Positions 36,264 through 52,185 of a stretch of 64,000 nt of DNA are shown piece by piece. Source of the DNA: Candidatus Dormiibacterota bacterium (GTDB lineage: Bacteria; Chloroflexota; Dormibacteria; Aeolococcales; Aeolococcaceae); assembly GCA_003162415.1 (NCBI GenBank), contig PMOL01000005.1:1-64000 (forward strand), in the 5' to 3' direction. The number at the start of each line of letters is the position of its first letter. Position 1 is the stretch's first letter. A program made the translations under genes and the position numbers. The notes under the pieces were generated by a model. It made no database searches. It was not told the DNA's origin and worked only from the letters and a program-made list of their open reading frames with translations.

Positions 36264-37787
36264 ATGCGCGCGCTGCTCTCGGTGAGCGACAAGACCGGTC
36301 TGGTCGAATTCGCGCGCGGCCTGATCGAGCACGGCTACGACCTGGTCGCCACCAGCAGCACCAGCCGCGCGCTCGACGACGCCGGCATCGAGGTGCAGTC
36401 GGTCGCCGACGTCACCGGCTTCCCCGAGATGCTCGACGGTCGCGTCCGGACGCTGCATCCTGCGATCCACGCGGGCATCCTCGCCCGTCGCGACAATCCC
36501 GACCACATGCGCCAGCTCGCCGAGAGCCGGTTCGACCCCATCGACATGGTCGTCTCGTCGCTCTACCCGTTCTCGGACACGCTGGCGAGCGGAGCAGATG
36601 AGGACACGATTGTCGAGAACATCGACATCGGCGGCCCGACGCTCATCCGCGCCGCGGCCAAGAACCGCGACTCGGTTGCGGTGGTCGTCTCGCCGTCGCA
36701 GTACGAGCCCATCCTCGGCGAGTTGCGCGAGCACCGCTCGCTGTCACCCGCGACCCTGCACCGGCTGGCGTCGGAGGCCTTCACCCACGTCGCCGCGTAC
36801 GACACGCAGGTTGCCGCCTGGATGCGCGCCGGCGCCCTTGAGGGCGCCCTGCCTCGGGAGCTGACCATCGGCGGCCGGCGATTGCACGAGCTTCGCTATG
36901 GCGAGAACCCGCATCAGCGAGGCGCCCTCTATGCCGTCCCGGGACCACCCGGTGGCATGGCCCACGCGCGCCAGATGCAGGGTGCGGCGCTCTCCTTCAC
37001 CAACTGGCTCGACGTCGACGCGGCGCGAGCGCTGGTGGCCGACTTCGAGGAGCCTGCCGCGTGCGTGATCAAGCACACCAACCCCTGCGGCTTCGCCGTC
37101 GGCGAGACGCCGGTGGACGCGTACCGGCGCGCCTACGAGTGCGATCCGCGGTCAGCGTATGGCGGCATCGTCGGGGTCAACCTGCCGATCGACGTCGCCA
37201 CCGCTATGGCGCTCACCGAGACCTTCCTCGAAGCGGTGGTGTGCCCGGGTCTCGACGACGAGGCTGCGGCGCACCTCGCCACCAAGCCCCGGATCCGCGT
37301 GCTCGTCGTGGACCAACCGTCCCATGCCGAGCCGCTCGACGTTCGCAGCATCGACGGCGGGTTGCTCGTCCAGACCCGCGACCGCGTGATCACCGATCGC
37401 TCCACGATGACGGTCGCGAGCGCTCGTCAGCCCGACGAGGCCGAGTGGCGCGAGCTGCTCATCGCCTGGCGGGTCTGCCGGCACGTCAAGTCCAACGCGG
37501 TGGTCGTGGTCCGTGACGGCATGGCGGTCGGCGTCGGCGCCGGCCAGATGTCTCGCGTCGAGTCGGCGGAGCTTGCCGTGGCTCGCGCCGGCGACCGCGC
37601 CCTCGGGGCCGTCTCCGCGTCCGATGCGTTCTTCCCGATGCCCGACGGCCTCGAGACCCTCGGCAATGCCGGGGTGCGCTCGGTCATCCATCCCGGCGGG
37701 AGCAAGAACGACTCGAAGGTGACCGAAGCCGCCAATGCCCTGGGGATGGCGGTCGTCCTCACCGGGGAGCGTCACTTCCGTCACTGA
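36264..37787 (+). CDS. purH: Bifunctional AICAR formyltransferase/IMP cyclohydrolase
   Basis: Last two steps to IMP. It is 507 aa. The N-terminal MGS-like cyclohydrolase domain begins LLSVSDKTGLVEFARGL. The transformylase domain holds LRYGENPHQRGALY, the catalytic KHTNPCGFAVG, and the C-terminal HPGGSKNDSKV. It starts 2 nt after purN and ends the purM-N-H operon. Confidence 0.95.
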   Translation: MRALLSVSDKTGLVEFARGLIEHGYDLVATSSTSRALDDAGIEVQSVADVTGFPEMLDGRVRTLHPAIHAGILARRDNPDHMRQLAESRFDPIDMVVSSLYPFSDTLASGADEDTIVENIDIGGPTLIRAAAKNRDSVAVVVSPSQYEPILGELREHRSLSPATLHRLASEAFTHVAAYDTQVAAWMRAGALEGALPRELTIGGRRLHELRYGENPHQRGALYAVPGPPGGMAHARQMQGAALSFTNWLDVDAARALVADFEEPAACVIKHTNPCGFAVGETPVDAYRRAYECDPRSAYGGIVGVNLPIDVATAMALTETFLEAVVCPGLDDEAAAHLATKPRIRVLVVDQPSHAEPLDVRSIDGGLLVQTRDRVITDRSTMTVASARQPDEAEWRELLIAWRVCRHVKSNAVVVVRDGMAVGVGAGQMSRVESAELAVARAGDRALGAVSASDAFFPMPDGLETLGNAGVRSVIHPGGSKNDSKVTEAANALGMAVVLTGERHFRH

Positions 37788-37794
37788 CCCTTGC

Positions 37795-37819
37795 GTCACT
37801 GACGACTTGCGCCAGTGAC
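37795..37819 (+). terminator. Hairpin after purH, possible terminator
   Basis: GTCACTG (37795-37801) pairs with CAGTGAC (37813-37819) around an 11-nt loop. The same GTCACTGAC word occurs once more at 37780-37788, overlapping the purH stop. No U-tract follows, so termination is only suggested by its position at the end of the operon. Confidence 0.3.
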
Positions 37820-37863
37820 TTAGCGACCCGACAGACGGACCTCCTGAAGCGCTGCCGTCCCGG

Positions 37864-38241
37864 CTAGCGCCCGTTGCGCCGCCCGTTCTTGTCGTGCTTC
37901 GCCTGGTCCTCAATGCAGAACCTCGCCGTGGGGATCGCCTCCAGCCTGGCCTCGCTGATCGGCTGGCCGCAGGCCTCGCAGTTCCCGTACGACCCGATGT
38001 CGACCCGAATGACCGCAGCCTCAAGCTCGGCGAGCTCGAGGTCGGCGTGCTGCGCAACACTGTGGTCGATCTCGAGCCCGATGGTCTCGCTGGCCAGCTC
38101 AGCCGGGTGCTGTTCGGCCGACGACAGCTCGCGCTCCGTAGCCTCCTGGGCGTCGGCGGTCAGCCGGTTCGCCGCGTGGCGCAGCTCCTCGATACGGGCC
38201 CGCTCGGTCGACAGGCGGGTGCGGGCCTCTTCGGTGTTCAC
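37864..38241 (-). CDS. TraR/DksA-family zinc-finger protein
   Basis: 125 aa. Residues 1-75 form a helical, charged coil (TRLSTERARIEELRHAANRL). They are followed by the DksA/TraR finger YGNCEACGQPISEARLEAIP with FCIEDQ. The normal pattern CxxC...CxxC has only three cysteines here, because the last Cys is Asp (CIED). The family binds RNA polymerase through the secondary channel or acts as an uncharacterised regulator. The start is GTG at 38241. It is monocistronic, between purH and the glucan operon. Confidence 0.85.
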   Translation of the reverse strand: MNTEEARTRLSTERARIEELRHAANRLTADAQEATERELSSAEQHPAELASETIGLEIDHSVAQHADLELAELEAAVIRVDIGSYGNCEACGQPISEARLEAIPTARFCIEDQAKHDKNGRRNGR

Positions 38242-38299
38242 GGTCGTGAGTCAACCCCCATATTTGCTCAGAGCGGTCTGGCCCGGGTGTAGCGCACTC

Positions 38300-38327
38300 G
38301 CGATGCGATCAGTTCCTGATCGATCGC
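38300..38327. terminator. Strong hairpin between glgB and the TraR/DksA gene
   Basis: 38300-38312 pairs with 38316-38327 over 12 bp with one bulged base and a 3-nt loop (core GATCAG/CTGATC). It lies downstream of the glgE-treS-mak-glgB operon and upstream of the TraR/DksA gene, all on the minus strand. It may end the operon or sit in the regulator's leader. No U-tract. Confidence 0.35.
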
Positions 38328-38394
38328 GGCTCGTCCACTCTCGGCCCGCAGGTTTTCACCCATTCTCACGATTGGGGCTCAGTTAAGCAATGGG

Positions 38395-40587
38395 TCAGGT
38401 GGCGCTTGGGGGAGCGAGCCAGAGCACCGCGAGCGGCGGCAGGGTGATCTCCGCCGAGTGCGAGAACGCATGCATGGGCTCGCCCTTGGCTTCCACCGCG
38501 CCCAGGTTGCCGATGCCGCTGCCGCCGTAATGGTCCGAATCCGTGTTGAGCACCTCGGTCCAGTGCCCCGGGATCGGGAGGCCCACCCGGAAGTCGTAGC
38601 GAACCACCGGGGCGAAGTTGGCGATGCACGCGATGCCCGGGTTCCCGTGTGCATCTCGCCGGACGAAGCTGAGCACGTTCTGATCGGCGTTGCCGGCATC
38701 GACCCACTGGAAGCCATTCGGGCTCTCGTCGAGCTCCCAGAGCGCCGGAACGGACGTATAGAGGGCACCCAGGTCGACCATCAGGCGTTGCACGCCGGCG
38801 TGGGCCGGATCTTCGAGGAGCCTCCAGTCGAGCTCGGCGTCGTGTGCCCACTCGCGCTCGTCGGCGAGCTCGCCACCCATGAAGAGGAGCTTCTTGCCCG
38901 GGTGCGCCCACATCCAGCCGTACAGGGCGCGCAGGTTGGCGAAGCGTCTCCAAGGATCGCCGGACATCTTGCCGAGCAGCGATCCCTTGAGGTGCACGAC
39001 CTCGTCGTGGGAGAGCGGCAGGACGAATCGCTCCGACCATGCGTACATCAGCCCAAAGGTCATCTGATGATGCGCATACCGCCGGTAGACGGGGTCCTTG
39101 TGCAGGTAGTCGAGGGTGTCGTGCATCCATCCCATGTTCCATTTGAAGTCGAAGCCGAGCCCGCCGCTCGCGGTGGATCGGGTCACCCCGGGCCAGGTGG
39201 TCGACTCCTCGGCGATGGTCAGGACGCCCGCCTTGCGAGCGTGGAGCGTGTCGTTCACCTCGCGGAGCAGCGCGATCGCCTCGAGGTTCTCCTTGCCGCC
39301 GTAGATGTTCGGCACCCACGCACCCGGCTGCCGCGAGTAGTCGAGGTACAGCATCGACGCGACGGCATCGACGCGGAGCCCGTCGATGTGGAATTCGTCG
39401 GCCCAGTAGTGGGCGTTGGCCACCAGGAAGTTGCGCACCTCGTTGCGCCCGTAGTTGAAGACGTAGGTGCCCCAGTCGGGTTGCTCGCCCCGCCGCGGGT
39501 CTCCGTGCTCGTAGAGCGGGGTGCCGTCGAACCTGGCGAGCGCCCACCCGTCGCGCGGAAAGTGGGCGGGCACCCAGTCGAGGATCACCCCGATGCCCTT
39601 GCGGTGCAGGACATCGACGAAGTGGCGGAGGTCGTCGGGAGAGCCGTGCCGCGCCGTCGGAGCGTAGTAGCCGGTGACCTGGTACCCCCACGATCCGCCG
39701 AAGGGGTGCTCCATGATCGGGAGCAGCTCGACGTGGGTGAACCCCATCGTCAGGCAATGCTCCGCGAGCGGCTCGGCGATCTCGCGGTAGTTGAGGATGC
39801 GCCCGTCCGGACCTCGCCGCCAGGAGGCGAGGTGGACCTCGTACACCGCGAAGGGGGCGTTGAACACGGATGCACGGGCGCGCTGCCGCATCCATGCTCC
39901 GTCGCGCCAGCGATGCCGGCTCAGCTCGACCACGCTCGCCGTCCCGGGCGGGTGGTCGGACGCACGCGCGAGGGGATCGGCCTTGAAGATGCGCATCCCA
40001 TCGCCCCGCGTGACCAGGAACTTGTAGCGAATGCCGGGCCCGACCCCGGGTGTGAACAGCTCCCAGACCCCCGAGGCGCCGAGCGTGCGCATCGGCCAGG
40101 TGCGCGCGTCCCAGAAGTTCGCGTCGCTGACCACGCTGACACCCAGCGCATTCGGCGCCCAGACGCTGAAGGCGGTTCCGGCGACGCCCTGGTGCTCGAT
40201 GACGCGAGCGCCGAGGACTCGCCAGAGCTGGCTGTGCGTGCCTTCGCCGATCAGGTGAAGGTCAAGTTCGCCAAGGGTCGGCCAGAACCGGTACGGATCC
40301 TCCTGCTCCCATTCGCGTTCGTCGTTGCGGAAGCGGATTCGATAGCCCGGCTCGCCGGCCGGGACGCTTGCCTCGAACAGGCCGGCGGCATGCAGACGGC
40401 GCATGGGTGTGATCCCGTCGGGGCGCGCCACGCTCGCGCTGGTCGCCTCTGGGTGGAACGCCCGGATGCGCAGGACGTCTCCGATGGTGCGCGGTCCGAG
40501 GAGTTCGTGGGGATCGTGCAGGCGGCCGGCGAGCATCTGCTCGACCGCCGATTCGAGCTCGGTCGGGCTCGGATCCTGGATGGTCAC
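38395..40587 (-). CDS. glgB: 1,4-alpha-glucan branching enzyme
   Basis: 730 aa GH13 enzyme that makes alpha-1,6 branches. Two N-terminal CBM48-like modules (residues about 1-105 and 110-215) are followed by the barrel. EHPFGGSWGYQVTGYYAPT and GLRVDAVASMLYLDYSR carry the nucleophile Asp, TIAEESTTWPGVT the acid Glu, and LPLSHDEVVHLKGSLL the third carboxylate. It starts with GTG and overlaps mak by 4 nt (GTGA). It is the last gene of the GlgE pathway operon. Confidence 0.95.
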   Translation of the reverse strand: MTIQDPSPTELESAVEQMLAGRLHDPHELLGPRTIGDVLRIRAFHPEATSASVARPDGITPMRRLHAAGLFEASVPAGEPGYRIRFRNDEREWEQEDPYRFWPTLGELDLHLIGEGTHSQLWRVLGARVIEHQGVAGTAFSVWAPNALGVSVVSDANFWDARTWPMRTLGASGVWELFTPGVGPGIRYKFLVTRGDGMRIFKADPLARASDHPPGTASVVELSRHRWRDGAWMRQRARASVFNAPFAVYEVHLASWRRGPDGRILNYREIAEPLAEHCLTMGFTHVELLPIMEHPFGGSWGYQVTGYYAPTARHGSPDDLRHFVDVLHRKGIGVILDWVPAHFPRDGWALARFDGTPLYEHGDPRRGEQPDWGTYVFNYGRNEVRNFLVANAHYWADEFHIDGLRVDAVASMLYLDYSRQPGAWVPNIYGGKENLEAIALLREVNDTLHARKAGVLTIAEESTTWPGVTRSTASGGLGFDFKWNMGWMHDTLDYLHKDPVYRRYAHHQMTFGLMYAWSERFVLPLSHDEVVHLKGSLLGKMSGDPWRRFANLRALYGWMWAHPGKKLLFMGGELADEREWAHDAELDWRLLEDPAHAGVQRLMVDLGALYTSVPALWELDESPNGFQWVDAGNADQNVLSFVRRDAHGNPGIACIANFAPVVRYDFRVGLPIPGHWTEVLNTDSDHYGGSGIGNLGAVEAKGEPMHAFSHSAEITLPPLAVLWLAPPSAT

Positions 40588-42097
40588 GAGCTGGCACCCC
40601 GGAGGAGGAAGCGAAGCGGGATGGGCACCCAGGCCGGCCGGTGCCCGAGCTCGTAGCCGATCTCGTAGACAGCCTTCTGCACCTCGAAGGCGCGCCGGAG
40701 CACGAGCGATGGTCCCGGTGCGGGCAGGATGGGCTGGGAGCCGATGGCCTCGAGGTACGAGCTCCAGAAGGCGTCACGATTGGCGTCCGCCCAGGCCTCG
40801 CCGTAGCCGCGAAGGATCTCCGCCTCGGCGCTGTCCGGCGCGGTTCGCTCGATGATGGCGGCAGCGGCGGCGTAGTCGAAGGACCGCAGCATGGCTGCGA
40901 CGTCACGGAGCGGCGAGCTCAGCTGCCGGCGCTCAGCGGCGGTCCGGTCCGGCTCGCCTTCGAAGTCGAGGATCACCCACCCCGTGTCGATGCGCAGGAG
41001 CTGGCCGAGGTGCAGGTCGCCATGGATCCGGGTGAGCAGACCGCCGGGTGAGAGCCCGCGAATCTGGTCGAAGCGAGCGACCACCGCGTCCCTGACGTCA
41101 CGCAGGGGATCGAGCGCCGGTTCGTCTCGGGCGAGGAGCCGATCGAGCTCGCCGGTCATGGTGTTCGCCCAGTTGTTCAGCGACTCCTCGGTCAGCGGAG
41201 CGGGAGACATGGCCGTCCCTGGCGCACCCGCCGCGAGCGCGAGATGCATCTCGGCGATCACCTTCCCGAGCCGCATCGACTCGGCGAGGAATGCCGCATC
41301 CTGCTCGTCGACCATGGCCCGGCGCTCAGCGGGGTCCGCGTGGCCGATCGACTCGGCGTTGGCGTAGAGATCACGCAGGGATGTCAGCGCGAGCGCCCAG
41401 CCCTCGGTGCTGTTGTGGAGGAAACGCTGCACGAGCACCAAGGGCGCCGCCGGGTCCACCACTGCGCGTCCGAGCATCGGCGCGAGGTGTTTGAAGCCTG
41501 CAGCCTCGAGGGCGTCGGACATCTCGACCTCCTGCGACGCTCCGGTCTCGACGCGGCGCAGATGTTTCAGAAAGATGGCGTCACCAACCTCGACTGACGT
41601 GTTGCTCTGCTCGACTCTCAGGTGGCGCACCGAGGACAGGGTGCCGGTGTCGAGTGCCTCGGGATTCGGGGACGAGAATCGCACGGTCCCGCTCGTGGTC
41701 GGGAGCACACGCTGTTCGCGCACGGCGTCGAGCAGCCACTCGATGTACGTCGAATCGCCGACTGCGTCGTAGAGCACGATCGGATTCGCCGCCTCGGGCC
41801 ACGGGATCATGAAATCAGGCATGCGCTCTGCGATGGGGTCGCCCACCCGGCGGATGCCGAGCGGGAGCGCGTATCGCGTCGTCTGCCCGTCGGTGAAGGT
41901 GACCGCGGTCAGCGTGTGGATGAGGACCGGTGCACTCTCGCTGATCACCGCCGCGTCCACGACCGCGATCATGCTCATGGTGCGGCCCTGCGCCCCACCC
42001 CATCGCTGCCGCGCGATGTACGCGCCGAGCGCTTCTTCGCAGCCTTCGATGCGATGGTCGCGAAGGATGCGGGTCACCGCCGCGTCGTGCGCGCCCA

Positions 42098-42098
<1 letters not shown>
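40584..42098 (-). CDS. mak: Maltokinase
   Basis: Phosphorylates maltose to maltose-1-phosphate, the donor for GlgE. It is 504 aa and resembles aminoglycoside-phosphotransferase-like kinases. An N-terminal cap (YIARQRWGG, then IPWPEAANPIVLYDAV) precedes the kinase core, with the catalytic loop HGDLHLGQLLRIDTGWVI followed by LDFEGEP. I use the ATG at 42098, which overlaps the treS stop as TGATG; longer frames lie inside treS. Separate here, whereas some actinobacteria fuse it to TreS. Confidence 0.9.
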
Positions 42099-45771
<3,673 letters not shown>

Positions 45772-45844
45772 GTGCGACTGGTGGCCGCGTCACAAGCTAG
45801 CAGACACGGACCGGGCTCGTAATGGTTCCTCAACAAAGAGGCCG

Positions 45845-45850
45845 TACAGT
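45845..45850 (+). promoter_or_regulatory. Putative -10 box (TACAGT) for the DipZ-like gene
   Basis: TACAGT lies 14 nt before the GTG at 45865, leaving a leader of only a few bases. It is within the 93-bp divergent spacer shared with glgE. Confidence 0.35.
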
Positions 45851-45864
45851 CTCGTCGAGACCAG

Positions 45865-46911
45865 GTGACCCGATACCGCGCCGCCCTCGCAGCCATCGCC
45901 GCGCTCATCGTGGCCGCGGTGCTCTTCACCGTGGTGCACGATCCGACGCCCCCCGCCACAGCGTCGAGCACCGGCGGGGAGGTGCTCCCGGTCAGCCAGC
46001 GCGTCCTTGCTCCGGACTTCACGGGCATCGACGGGTGGCTCAACACCACGCCGCTGACCCTTGCCAATCTCCGCGGCAAGGTCGTGCTCATCGACTTCTG
46101 GACCTTCTCGTGCGTCAACTGCGTGCGTACCATCCCGCATCTCAAGGTCCTTTACGACGCCTACCAGAGCCGCGGCTTCGTGATCGTGGGGGTTCATTCC
46201 CCGGAGTTCGACTTCGAGAAGGTTCCAGCCAATGTCGCGGCCGCCGTGAAGCGACTCGGGGTCACCTGGCCGGTCGCAATCGACAGCCAGATGGCCACCT
46301 GGAATGCGTATCAGAATCAGTACTGGCCGGCCGAGTACCTCCTCGACCAGCAGGGACGCGTCGCGTACACGAGCTTCGGCGAGGGTGACTACCCACAGAC
46401 TGACGCGGCGGTGGCGGAACTCCTGAACGTGCACACCGCGCCGCTGCCGTCGTCAACGCCGGTGCCCAACAACACCACGCCCGAGCTCTACGCGGGCAGC
46501 TTCCGCATGGAGCCACTCGCCGACAACGAGCCCTACGGAACCCTCGGCGCGCCCCAGAACCACCCCGATCCCGGGCCGCCGCAACAGCAGGATGCGATCC
46601 AGGTGACCGGCACCTGGACCGACGAGGGCCAGTATCTCCAGGCCGACGGCACCGGCCACGTCCGGCTCAACTTCGTCGCCGACACCGTGTACATCGTCGC
46701 CGGCACGCCCGGGACAGTCCTGCCTGTTTCAGTCAAACTTGACGGAAAGGCGGTGCCCGCGGGCATCGCAGGCTCCGCCCTGACTGCGTCTGCGTTCATG
46801 GTGACCCGCCAGGACCTATTCCAGCTGCTGTCCGGCGTCTCGCCCGGATACCATCTCATCGACCTGACCGTGCCCGCGGGCTTCCGTATCTATACCTTCA
46901 CGTTCGGCTGA
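45865..46911 (+). CDS. Exported thioredoxin-like protein with DipZ C-terminal domain
   Basis: 348 aa. The N-terminus RYRAALAAIAALIVAAVLFTVV is a signal anchor, so the protein acts outside the membrane. A TlpA-like thioredoxin domain follows, with the redox pair in FSCVNCVRTIP and WPVAIDSQMATWNAY. The C-terminal half (from about 200) matches the carbohydrate-binding-like DipZ domain (AGSFRMEPLADNEPYG; VTGTWTDEGQYLQ). CcdA is coded immediately after (TGATG), so the two together equal one actinobacterial DipZ protein split in two. The role is disulfide reduction or cytochrome maturation. Confidence 0.85.
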   Translation: MTRYRAALAAIAALIVAAVLFTVVHDPTPPATASSTGGEVLPVSQRVLAPDFTGIDGWLNTTPLTLANLRGKVVLIDFWTFSCVNCVRTIPHLKVLYDAYQSRGFVIVGVHSPEFDFEKVPANVAAAVKRLGVTWPVAIDSQMATWNAYQNQYWPAEYLLDQQGRVAYTSFGEGDYPQTDAAVAELLNVHTAPLPSSTPVPNNTTPELYAGSFRMEPLADNEPYGTLGAPQNHPDPGPPQQQDAIQVTGTWTDEGQYLQADGTGHVRLNFVADTVYIVAGTPGTVLPVSVKLDGKAVPAGIAGSALTASAFMVTRQDLFQLLSGVSPGYHLIDLTVPAGFRIYTFTFG

Positions 46912-47645
46912 TGCTCTCGATTGCGACGGTGCTCGCGACCTTTGTCGCGGGGCTCGGATCTTTCCTTGCACCGTGCACAGTTCCGCTCCTCCCCGCGTAT
47001 CTCGCCTGCGTCTCGGGGGTGAGCGCGGCCGAGCTGAGCAATCCCGACCGGCACAGCTTCCGGCTCCGCCTCCTGGCGGGGTCGCTGCTCTACGTCGCGG
47101 GCTTCACAGTCGTGTTCGTGCTGCTCGGGCTTACCGCCGGCGGGATCGCCCGGGTCGCCAACGGTGCCATCAGCGGCCGGATCATCGAGATCGCCGGCGG
47201 TGTCGCCGTGATCCTCTTCGGCCTGGCGATCATCGGCGTGGTCAGGGTTGGCCTCCTCGAGCGAACCCGCGGCTTCCAGCTCCCCGAGCGGCTGCGCCGG
47301 CGCGGCGTGTTCGGCGCTTTCCTGGTCGGCATCGTTTTCGGCCTCGGGTGGACCCCATGCGTCGGGCCATACCTCGCAGCCGCCCTGACCCTCGCCGCGC
47401 TCAGCTCGCACGCGGTGACTGGCGCGCTGCTCCTGGTCGTCTACTCTCTCGGGCTCGGGATCCCGTTCATCGCGGTGGCGCTGCTCTGGGCATCACTCCC
47501 GGGGCTCCCCGCCCGGCTCAACCGCTTCGTCCGCCCGCTCACCCTGGCGGGTGGCGTCATCACGGTCGCGCTGGGCGTGCTGCTCGCGACCGGGGCGTAC
47601 AGCCACCTCACGTCCTACCTGGCCCAGCTCTCCACCCCGAGCTGA
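46911..47645 (+). CDS. ccdA: CcdA-type cytochrome c biogenesis/thiol transporter
   Basis: 244 aa, six predicted transmembrane helices. The two conserved cysteine motifs are FLAPCTVPLLPAYLA near residue 20 and GWTPCVGPYLAAAL near 145. It passes electrons from cytosolic thioredoxin to the exported thioredoxin-like partner encoded 1 nt upstream. A convergent methyltransferase gene ends 5 nt downstream. Confidence 0.92.
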   Translation: MLSIATVLATFVAGLGSFLAPCTVPLLPAYLACVSGVSAAELSNPDRHSFRLRLLAGSLLYVAGFTVVFVLLGLTAGGIARVANGAISGRIIEIAGGVAVILFGLAIIGVVRVGLLERTRGFQLPERLRRRGVFGAFLVGIVFGLGWTPCVGPYLAAALTLAALSSHAVTGALLLVVYSLGLGIPFIAVALLWASLPGLPARLNRFVRPLTLAGGVITVALGVLLATGAYSHLTSYLAQLSTPS

Positions 47646-47649
47646 CCAA

Positions 47650-48534
47650 TCAATCGAACCGGCGGCAGACCACCACGTCGAGAGTGACGTTGCGCTGGAT
47701 ATGCCGCGCGAGCCTGAGATAGACCCTGAAGTCACGATAGTGCTGGTCGCCGACCATCTCCTTGAGCTGGTCGGCGTGCTTGTGCATGTTCGACAGCCAG
47801 TGGTCGATGGTCGTCTCGTAGTGGCGGCGCTCGATGTGGTGCACCCGCTCGATGTCGAAGCCGGCTTCGTTGGCGAGGCGCGTCTCCTCGGCAAGGGTTC
47901 GGTAGTTGCCGGTGTCCCCGTAGATCTGGCTCACGAACTCGCCGCCGCGGTCGAGCTTGGCATGGCGCGGATGCTTGAGATGCAGCTCCTTGTTGATCAT
48001 CACGCCGCCGGTCTTGAGCCAGTCGTGGCACTTGGTGAAGAACCCGCCGAGGTTGAAGAAATGGACGATCACCTCGTCGGTGTAGATCGCATCCACCTGC
48101 TCCGGGGGCGTGTAGTCCTCCCAGTGGCTGAGCACGATCTTCGCGTCGGTGCCGCGGCGGGCGATCCGCTCCTCGGCGTAGCCCTTCTGGGTCGGTGAGA
48201 GTGTCAGCCCGGTGCCGGTGAGGCCGTAGGTGTCGCAGAGGTAGGTCAGTGGGCCCGCCCAGCCACAGCCGACGTCGATGAGGCGCATGCCCTTCTCCAG
48301 GCCGGCGAGCCGGGCGATGAGGTCGAGCTTGGCCTGCTGCGACGCGGTGTCGTCCTCGGTCCCGGGGTCCCACAGATTGGCCGAGTAGACGTTCCATTCC
48401 CCGCCGGTGATCAGCAGGAAGAATTCCGGCGGCTGCTCGTAATGGACATTGGTCCGAGCCTGGTCGACGTCCGTCGTGTACTCGTGGTAGAGCTGATGTT
48501 CGGGCCGCACGTCGGTTCTCTGGCTGCTTGCCAC
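47650..48534 (-). CDS. SAM-dependent methyltransferase, cyclopropane-fatty-acid-synthase-like
   Basis: 294 aa. QARTNVHYEQPPEFFLLITGGEWNVYSAN resembles the CFA synthase/mycolic methyltransferase entry. Motif I is LIDVGCGWAGPLTYL, then GLTLSPTQKGYAEERI and VDAIYTDEVIVHF. The HYExT region near the C-terminus (ERRHYETTIDHWL) is also seen in CFA-type enzymes. It is short compared with E. coli Cfa because the N-terminal extension is missing. Likely modifies lipid acyl chains or a lipid head group; the product is unknown. It starts with GTG and GAGGG lies about 9 nt upstream. Confidence 0.8.
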   Translation of the reverse strand: MASSQRTDVRPEHQLYHEYTTDVDQARTNVHYEQPPEFFLLITGGEWNVYSANLWDPGTEDDTASQQAKLDLIARLAGLEKGMRLIDVGCGWAGPLTYLCDTYGLTGTGLTLSPTQKGYAEERIARRGTDAKIVLSHWEDYTPPEQVDAIYTDEVIVHFFNLGGFFTKCHDWLKTGGVMINKELHLKHPRHAKLDRGGEFVSQIYGDTGNYRTLAEETRLANEAGFDIERVHHIERRHYETTIDHWLSNMHKHADQLKEMVGDQHYRDFRVYLRLARHIQRNVTLDVVVCRRFD

Positions 48535-48639
48535 TGATGAAATCCCTCTGAGGAGCCGTTGTCAGGACACGAACAATAGCCCCGCGCGTCGAGGTGTTGG
48601 GGCCAGGTCGACTGTTTCGGGTGCGAAGATGGATTGGAC

Positions 48640-51387
<2,748 letters not shown>

Positions 51388-51424
51388 GCACGGGCTCGGA
51401 CATGTTGCCGGCACTGCGCAGCTG

Positions 51425-52069
51425 ATGGTTCTCTTCGTCCTCTTCTTCATCTTCGTAGTGGTCGTCGGGGTCGTCTCGTATGTCGTCGGGCAGCAGCGAA
51501 TACGCGACATCGCGACCTTTGCACGCGCGCACGGTCTCACGGTCATCGGCAACGACTGGGATCTTGGAGATGGCGGGTACTCGCTCTTCCGTGCAGGAAA
51601 TCGCCGGTACTGGCACAACGTGCTGCGCGGTCAGTGGAGCAGTGTTCCGGTCACGTATTGCGATTACTCGTATGTCGTCTCCGATGGAAAGAACCAGAAC
51701 ACCGTGTCCTTCTCCAACGTGCTCGCCTCCCTCGGGACGCAGATGCCCCAGGTCACGGTCTCGCCTCGCAGCGCGCTCGGTGCTCTCGCCGAGAAGTCGA
51801 TCGGCGCTCCTGGCATCCGATTCGAGTCGATCGCCTTCAACGACAGGTTCAACGTGGAATCGAGCGACGATGCCTTCGCGGTGGAGTTGATCGACGCGCA
51901 GATGATCGAGACGCTGCTCGCCCTCGACGGCGCGTACCACGTGGTCTTTGGGCCGGAGGAACTGATGGTGTATGCGCATCGGAAGCCGGTCGCGGAGATC
52001 GGTCTGCTCTTCGACGCCGCGATCGTGGTCATGCAGCGGATACCCGCCCTGGTGCGCGCGCGGCCCTAG
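51425..52069 (+). CDS. Membrane-anchored DUF3137-like protein
   Basis: 214 aa. It begins with a transmembrane helix (LFVLFFIFVVVVGVVSYVVG) and continues as a soluble domain with RFNVESSDDAFAVELIDAQMIETLLA and VVFGPEELMVYAHR. That pattern resembles DUF3137 proteins, which are often coded next to lemA, as here (116 bp upstream). Function is unknown; a role with LemA at the membrane is a guess from context. Confidence 0.55.
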   Translation: MVLFVLFFIFVVVVGVVSYVVGQQRIRDIATFARAHGLTVIGNDWDLGDGGYSLFRAGNRRYWHNVLRGQWSSVPVTYCDYSYVVSDGKNQNTVSFSNVLASLGTQMPQVTVSPRSALGALAEKSIGAPGIRFESIAFNDRFNVESSDDAFAVELIDAQMIETLLALDGAYHVVFGPEELMVYAHRKPVAEIGLLFDAAIVVMQRIPALVRARP

Positions 52070-52185
52070 CCTGACCTCCGCCCGCCGCCCGATCGCCCGC
52101 CCGATCTCGGAGCAGGTGTTTGGTCGCCTCTCGCGGCGCGGTACCCTAAGACCGCACTCGATCCCCCGCTCCGAAGGAGACGTCC

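Noticed and set aside
38458..40656. A very long open frame (about 730 codons) opposite glgB
   Set aside because: Such frames arise from high GC and strong codon bias on the true strand. glgB has all catalytic motifs; the opposite frame has none and is rich in Arg, Val and Asp without any domain.
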